Shown here: positions 25,101 through 34,100 of the stretch, one piece after another
Layout: the number at the start of each line of letters is the position of its first letter
Position numbering within the stretch: position 1 is the stretch's first letter
From: Pictodentalium vernedei
Taxonomy: Eukaryota > Mollusca > Scaphopoda > Dentaliida > Dentaliidae
DNA: 64,000 nucleotides
Assembly (NCBI GenBank): GCA_031216915.1
Contig: CM062296.1
Coordinates: 60,129,084-60,193,083, forward strand
Direction: 5' to 3'
Notes under the pieces: generated by a model
Told to the model about the DNA's origin: nothing
Databases searched by the model: none
The model's input: only the letters and a program-made list of their open reading frames with translations
Translations under genes and position numbers: made by a program

Positions 25101-28100
25101 GTAGACGAATATATAACGAAATATTTATTCGTACGGATGAACAAAAAGAAAAAAATGGAACTCAAGCGAAAGGAACGTGCTTGTATCCGACTCCCTGATA
25201 CAAACATCTGTATCAGGGGGTCGGATACACGACAGTTGCGGAGTTAATGCAGACGAAATACTTGTTGATTGTATTAAAGATAAAATCGTATATCGGTAAA
25301 TGTACCATGACTCTCTATCGTCTCTCGTTCAGGTGAATATGCCGCTGTGTGATCACTCTCCTGTCTGTTTCTTCTTCTTCAACCATCTTCGGGTCAGACT
25401 TCGGGTTGGAAGATAGATGAAGTAGAAGAAACGGAACGAATCGACCGAAAGTGGGATTCTTTGGCTAAATATTGTTTGGATTTGCAAATAATGTAACAGG
25501 AATGCATTTATATTGACACGTTTGCAGGCGCCCATTTTAACTCGCTGTTTAACTGCGAAACATATCTGGAAAAAAGTGGAGGGGCACGTGCTCCCAGTGC
25601 CCCTGACTGGCTCCTCCGCCTCTGATCCAGATGGTTGAACCCAAACGTGCGATGGATTCTTTACGGATAAGATTAAACTGGTTCCAGGCCATAACCGCAT
25701 CTAATGTCTTAGAAATTATGACTGCTGGCTTGAGAGAGAAAAAATCATCTTTTACAACCCTCAACACCCAATGAACAAGTGGGAGCACGCTTACTCAGTG
25801 GCTAATGCATTGGAATTTAAACTTGAAGGTCGATGGTTCGATCCGGACAAACAGTAACTGAGTTGTGCCCGTCCTAGGGCAAGACACTTAATACCGATTG
25901 CCCACATGGGGAACGGATGAGCCGTATACTAAGACGCACTGCACGTCGATGGTGCACTTGACTTCAATCAATGCTGACCCTACTTGCGCTGGATCATTTA
26001 GCTCTAGTGTCTGGCAGTTGCTCGCCACTGCTCCGTAGTTCTCTCCAGGTACTCCGGCTTCCTCCACCCACAAAACTGTCCGACACAATGTGACCCTGGC
26101 TGTTGAAGGTGTCGTTACACCCCAATAAACAAACAATCACACAATAAGCAGTTCTCTTCTGAGACCGGGATATGTGTTGGCTATGTTTGGGAGCCTCCAT
26201 TCCCTTTGTTTTTATTTTTAATAGGCCGATTCTCATACCTCATGTTGAATATTAACACATCTCCTGCCTTGAAATCTGTTGTCTTCCACTGCCCTCCAAA
26301 TTTACCGGTTATTTCAAATGGATCTGTTGTGAACCATCCAGTTCCTGGAAAATTGGATACAGACTGGCAGGTTAATCAGTTCTGTATAAACATATATATT
26401 TATGTGTGCAAAAAATGAACAAATTCAAGAAATAAATACACGGGCAAGACAAATTAACCCTTTACCCAACGTAACGGCCAAAACCAGTTCAGCGCTATTC
26501 ACAAAAATCGCCAATTAACTTTCATTATTTCTTCGAGCTCGTTCCAAAGAGAGGTCTTAACCTGTGTTTTTTGAGACAAAAAACGAAAAAAATCAGTTAT
26601 ACAAGAATTTTGTTTGCAAGTGTCGTCTGCTTTTCATGTTTGGTAAAGGGTTAACGAAGAGAAAGACGAGTTGAGAATGGATAGTTGGAGGGAAAGACAA
26701 GTCAAATTGATGATCAGTTGGTTGGACAGACCGACCGATGGATTGACGTACGGACGGATGGGCAGACAGACATATACATGTAGTGGATATATATATAATT
26801 ACTTGCGGGTGAGTACCCGGCGTTGCACGGGAGAAGATGGTTATATCAATATACCCTCAGATATGATCGGTTCAGCCGTTTGCGAAATAGAAGGTCAAGG
26901 TCACCAATTTCAAGGTCAAGGTCACCCCGCACGGGCACCCCGATAAAGACAAAATGATTGTGGGTCAATATACCCGCACATATGAAATTTTAGCCCGATG
27001 TCCCAGTCGTTTTCGAAATAAAAGGTCAAGGTCACCCCGCACTGGCACGGCACCCATCTCATGTTACTCGCAGGCACGAATAACCCCCCCCCCCCCCTTC
27101 GTGTACAAAATTTGAGATCGATCGGTCGAGAAACGGAGGAGTTCACCCGGAACAAAGCTAGAGAGAGAGATAGATTCACTTATTTATTGATGTTCAAGGT
27201 CACATATTTATGCACAATGGCTAATCATGACCGTGACAGTTTTACGGGTGGAGGAAGCCGGAGAGAACCACCGAGCAACGACGAGCAGCTGCCAGCTCCC
27301 CAACATCGTAACTCCGCACTGCAGCACAGGCAGGGTTAGATTGGTTGAAGACATGCGTACCATCGACGTGCAGTACGCCTTAGTACACGGCGTCATCGTG
27401 CCCCCCACGCGGGCAATGGAGATGAAGTGTCTTGCCCAAGGACACAACGCGGTTGCCGCAGGTGGGATTCGAACCGAGGACCTCTCGGCTTGCAGCCTGC
27501 ACCTGTACCTACTGAGCCACCGCGCTCCCGAGAGAGATAGAGAGATAGATACAGACATTCGCATTTATATATTAGATACGTAGACAAACATTAGATCGAT
27601 GGATGGACTGAAACATCGACTGACTGACAGATAAATTATGAGAGAAAAACACATGTTGAGAATACACCTGAACAGAAAGTGTGCACGGTGGATCTGTGGT
27701 TAGGGCTAGGGCTGTCACGATTTTTTAATTTAGGAATCGATTAATCGTCGCAAATAATCGATGATAATCGATTGATCGTACCTAGATGACCTCCATCTCC
27801 TTCTCTTTGAAGTCAATAAAAATGAAGTTGAAGTTAGATGACTCACCTCAAGTAAACAACGAAGACGATCCTCTTTTAGTTACATTCAAAGCTTTGATGT
27901 TCTGAACCTTTGAACCGTCAGTGTAATAATCAAGACCGGTCGGCAGTTGCGAACTTCGCAACTGCCGACCGGTCTTGATTATTACACTGACGGTTCAAAA
28001 GTTCAGAACATCAAAGCTTTGATGAATGTACCTGAAAGACAAATGCTTCCAATAGCTTCTTGGGGTTTAACATCGATGTTCTTAACTCTTTACCTTTAGA

Positions 28101-31100
28101 AACAATAGTTTTTTCAACATATTTTCTTTTAATTATTAAACGTCTAAAACGGGATATAATTTACCGATTATTCGACAACGAAAAGTACTAATCGATTTCG
28201 CTGTGACCGATCAACAATCGATTAATCGTGACAGCCCTAGTTAGGGCACTGAACTTTAATCCCCATGGAAACAGTACTTGTTTACTGTGGTAAACAGTCT
28301 TCGTTTTACTGGTAAACCAGAACCCGGCCACCAATTCCAGGGGTGAAAGTCCTCTAAAATGGGAAACATGGGTACAAAATATTGGCTGGACTTGACTTTA
28401 TTTCCATGTTGCGGTCACGGTTTGTCGTTGTGTGGACGTATGTGACCTAAAACATCAATACATAAAAAGTAAATAATTGAACTTTAAACTGAAAGGTCAA
28501 GGATTCGATCCTGAGCAGCAGTAATTGTGTCCTGTATTTCATCTCTTTATCCCAATTGACCGTGCGGGATCACGGTGGTGCAGTGTAAGGCGACGCACTG
28601 CACGTCGAAGGTGCACTTGCCTTCAGCACTGCCTATGCAGAGTTCTACTATGGGGGAGCCTTTCAGTTGCTCGCCGCTATTCGGTGGCATTCTCCAGCTC
28701 CCTCACTCGTAAAATTGGCCGACATAGTGTGACCCTGGCTGCTGAAAGTGTTGTTAAACCAAATAGTAAACCAAATAAACAAACAAAAATCATTGAAAAT
28801 AGGTAGCGTGATGGCTCCGTGTTACGGCATAGGACTTCAAACCGAAACGACCACGGTTCGATCCCCGCCAAGGATATCTGTGTCGTGTCATTGAGCAAGG
28901 CACATAATCCAGATTGCCCACGTGGGGGCACGATGGCTCCGTGTATTAAGGCGTACCGCACGTCGATAGTGCACGTGTCTTCAACTAATGCAAACCCTGC
29001 TTTTGTGGAGTTAGTACGTTGGACAGTTTGACAGTTGCTTTCCGCCACTCAGTGGTTCTCTCCGAGTACTCCGGCTTCCTCCACTCGTAAAACGGTACGG
29101 TGAGGTGACCCTGGCTGTCGAAAGTGTCGTTAAACCCTAATAATAAATAAATCGTGGAAGATGATACTTGTAAAAAGAATTCTTAACTAAAAAATATTTC
29201 ATTTTTTTCAGAAACTTAGGATTACCCTTCACTGCAACGAGCTCGTTTAGAGGGTCATAAGCTATATTTTTTTGATGGAACAGATGAAAGTTTTCATCTT
29301 TTGGTAAAGAGCGAACACACGTATTACAGGTTGCACTAACAACATTGAAGGTATAATTAAAAAACTGTTTATGTTCCTTTGTTCGTCCAAACTATCGGGT
29401 ACACCTAGATGGAACGATCAGGACGAGCTCATTCCAAAATGGGATAAAAAATTGTGATTCTGAGGGAAACTGAAAAATAACCAGATTTAAATGGCAACGT
29501 CTGTAAGGTAACGAGTTGAAATCAATGGGTTTTTTGCGATGTAATATGGCTTGTTTATATTTCCTGCCTCCCTGAAATTCTATTTTTAAGTGGAGGACAG
29601 GCATAGGTTGCCACCCAGGGCCATATTTAGGTTCTGCCCTATCCCAGTTCATCGCTAAATATTTTTTGCTGCTGACATCTGGATTTCATGGCTTTGACGT
29701 GTTGTGACGCCCCAAAGAGAGGCAGCTCAGGGTTCAGGAAATGTTGAGAAGTAACTTTTATATATAAACAAAATATTTGCCTTGGTTGGACTACTGTACA
29801 AATACTCCCACAGCTACTAGGTAGGCCTAATTATAATCTTGTTGATATGAAAGTATATTTTAAGATAAAGCGATAAATTTACAGAGATTTATAAAAGAAA
29901 AAGAATGTGTGCGAACAGTGAATGCTTACAAAGCCTAAACAACACTGCATGTGTAATTCCAAATCATTCCTTACAGAAATGTTCCGTGACAGTTATGCCA
30001 TCATGTCTGTCCTTGAAGCAATCCACACTCTCGATTCATAGCATGAGTCACGACTGGACACTCTATTTTGAAACCTCTAAGATTAAAGCAGATATTCACC
30101 TTTGAGATTTGCTTCTTCACAGTCAAGATTACCATAAGTCTCCTGGAAATACTGGAAACTAAAAAAGGAGAAAACAAACAATTTTATTACACGCCTGTTC
30201 TATCAAATCCCTATCTGTAGCAACACTAAGCCATGCGGAAAATAAAAATCCGTTCCGCACATGTGAAATTGTTGACAGACTATTTTTATAAAGAATCGAA
30301 ATTTCACTGGAATTTTCTACAAATCGTGCACCGCAATTACAATTTGAATCGCTAGCGATAGCTAAAAATCATCTCCTGAGTTCCAACTCAGGGGACGAAA
30401 TAGTAACACGGGTTCCCACGCAAATTTGGTTGTTCTTTTTGTTGATAGTTGTTAAATGAATTGCCGAGTGTCCTTCTAATAATAATTGTTTTTTTTTTAT
30501 AGACGCGAAGGCGTGTAATAAACACAGAACGACGCGCGTGTGTGGATGGGTTAACCGATATGGCACTTGTGCAACCGCAGAAGGATACAACTCCAGGCCT
30601 GCGGCCTCTCGTTCTATCCCACCGCGCTGGCACTCGTCCCATATCGATTACCCATCCACACACGCGTGTCGTTCTGTCTGTGTATTCGTAATCACCTAAA
30701 ATAATGCAATCACGGTTATCACTGATAACAGATAATCAAACTGAAGAACTATTCAAGCGTTGTTCAAGGATTCTGACTTGTTTGTCTGTTGTGAATGAAG
30801 CACAAAGCCCTCAAATTTCAGCATCCGGGACCTGATTTCTGGAAAACCTGAAAAGCTGGCAAAATATCGTCCCTTGAGTGCAATGACGTGCCATGTGCAA
30901 TGCTAAAGCATTGCAGGTGATGCCCTGTTGCCTCCAAGGAACAATATGCAGATCAAAGAGATTAGGTTGCCGAACCATTACGTGTAACAATGAAACTTTT
31001 TTGTAATCGTACATTCTTACAGGACTAGTTTCTTTTGGAAATTATATGCCACACGCGCAGTCGATTTCATGAAAAGGAGGTGTGTGGCTGATTGGGGATA

Positions 31101-34100
31101 TTGAGGTCCCAGCATGACCAATTTTGAGTTCGGTATCCACTCAAAAACACGAGATATCCTCTATTTAGAACTCACCCCTTCGATTGTATAGCTTCTTTGT
31201 TTGATGATTATCGACCACCCTCTGTCATTATACCTGATACCCATTCCTCCCCAATTGCCTTATAACCCTTTACCTAACATGAAAAGCAGACGACACTTGC
31301 CCAAAAAAATTCTTGAATAACTAATGTTTTTCATTTTTTGTCTCAAAAACATAAGTTATGACCCCTCATTAGAACGAGCTCGTTCCAATGAGGGGTTATA
31401 ACCTATGTTTTTGAGACAAAAGATAAAAATATAATGAAAATTAATGGGCGATTTTTGAGAATAGCGCTGGCCGGTTTTGGCTGTTACGTTGGGTAAAGGG
31501 TTAAAATACGTTAGAAACGAATACTCTCAGTTACAGTAAAATCTTTTCCACCAGTACCCTTCTGGCAAAAAGGGAACGAGCTGTTCCTTTGCCCTTTAGA
31601 CACAGTGCAAGGGGAACAGCAGCCCCCTGCTCTCAGCTTAGAAGTTGAGAAGTCCATGCAACATGACTACCACATGTTGTCCACAAATTTTAAGAGTTTC
31701 TCAACAACAGTCTCCACTGACAAATATTCCAACTTTGTCATCAAGAAGAAGGCATGTCTTGATGATCCAGTTGGAATATTTCTTCAGTCGGGACTTGAGT
31801 CATGGCAGTGGGGGGCCAGAGGCGATGAACCGGGGGGGGGGGGGGGCACAGGGGACTCGTGCCCCTCCACTTTTTTCCACAGATTGTTACGGGGTTACGC
31901 AATTGAGTTTTAAAACTGACGCATGTAAACATGTCAAAGTGCAGATATTCCTGTAATATATTATTTGCAAATCCAAACAACATTTGGCGAAAGAATCCCA
32001 CTTTCCATCTCTCCGCTTCCTCTGCTTCAGTCATCTTCCAACCCGAAGGCAAGCCTTCGTGTTGGAAGATTCTTGAAGTAGAAGAAATAAATAGGGCAGT
32101 GACCACACCACGGCGGGCACATCTAAACGAACGACTTTCCTGTTTCACGGTACTCTTACCGATATACGATTTTAACATTTCACCCACTGGGCCGAACCAT
32201 GGTGGCTCTGAAAATCTCTGGTGGGGACTAGGTAGGACTTTAACTAGCATGGGGAAACGGATGTCGGGACTTACTCTAAAAAAGACTGCTGCATCTTTAT
32301 CTACTAAGTTTAGAACATAAACGATACTTCGTCCCCTGAGTTCCGATGTGTACTATGTGCCAGTAGGCACATAGAACACATTGGAACTCAGGGAACGACT
32401 TGGTATGATATGAGCACGAAAATGTAAGAAATAGTTCTTGCTACGATCTGAACACCTATTATTTCCGGAGGTCTGATATGAAGGTTTCAGGGTTACGAAA
32501 TTCATTAAGATACATTTTCGACTCTGGTCAGCTACGTTTTTCAGTTAGAGCCACTGCACGTTATATGATATATATGTATAGTGATACGGCGGGAGCTCGA
32601 TAAAAGTGGACGGGCACGTGCCCCCTGTGCAATTTTCCAGGGGAGAACCAGAAATTTTGAAAAATATCTTTTGAGGCTCGAAAGAAGGCCAAGCATGGTG
32701 TGTCATCTGTAATTTCATAAGTTGACGCTCTATGCAGCTCGTACAATTTGATGGGGATTTTGGGGTTTAGTGCCCACAGGCTCGCATGCAACTATGGCTA
32801 CACCACTGCCACCGGTGTGCCGTTCGTTTGTTTATCAACTATATATTGAATTTTGTTGAAGCGAACTTATTTCCACTTTAGTCCAAAACTCTTAATAGTA
32901 TTATCCTGGAAGTATGTTCGAACCCTGAATAGCACTTACCCTGGATGTCTGCATGAACTTGAATAGTACTAACTCTTGAAGTCTGTATGGACCTTGCATA
33001 GTCATAGTACTTACCCTGGAAGTCTGAACGAACCTTGAATAGTACTAAAACTGGAAGTCTGTTTGGACCTTGAACAGTACTTGACCTGGAAGTTTGTTTG
33101 AACCGTGAACAGTACCCATCCTGGAAGTCTGTTTGAACCCTGAATAGTACTCAACTTGGAAGTCTCTATGGACGTTGACTATTACTTAACCTGTAAGTCT
33201 TTATGGACCTTGAATAGTACAAACCCTGAAAGTCTTTATGGACCTTGAAGAGTACTTACCCTGGAAGTCTGTTTGAACCTTGATTATTACTTTCCATGCA
33301 TGCCTGTTTGAACCTTGAATAGTACTTACCCTGGACGTATGTTTGAACCTCGAATAGTACTTACTCTGGAAGTCTGTATGGACCTTGAATAGTACTAACC
33401 CTGGAAGTCTTATGGGCCTTGAATAGTACTAACCCTGGAAGTCTGTATGGACCTTAAATATTACTAACCCTGGAAGCATGTATGGACCTTGAATATTACT
33501 TACCCTTGAAGTCTCTATAAACCTCGAATAGTACTAACCCTGAAAGTCTGTGTGGACCTTGAATAGTACTTACTCTGGAAGTCTGTATGGACCTTGAATA
33601 TTACTAACCTTGGAAGTTTGTATGGACCTTGAATAGTACTGACCCTGGAAGTCTGTATGGACCTTGAATATTACTAACCCTGGAAGTTTGTATGGACCTT
33701 GAATATTACTAACCTTGGAAGTCTGTATGGACCTTGAATAGTACTTACCCTGGAAGTCTGTATGGACCTTGAATATTACTTACCCTGGAAGTCTCTATAA
33801 ACCTTGAATAGTACTAATCCTGAAAGTCTGTATGGACCTTGAATAGTACTAACCCTGGAAGTTTGTATGGACCTTGAATAGTACTAACCCTGGAAGTTTG
33901 TATGGACCTTGAATATTACTAACCTTGGAAGTCTGTATGGACCTTGAATAGTACTAACCCTGGAAGTCTGTATGGACCTTGAATAGTACTAACCCTGGAA
34001 GTCTGTATGGACCTTGAATAGTACTAACCCTGGAAGTTTGTATGGACCTTGAATAGTACTTACCCTGGAAGTCTCTATAAACCTTGAATAGTACTTACCC

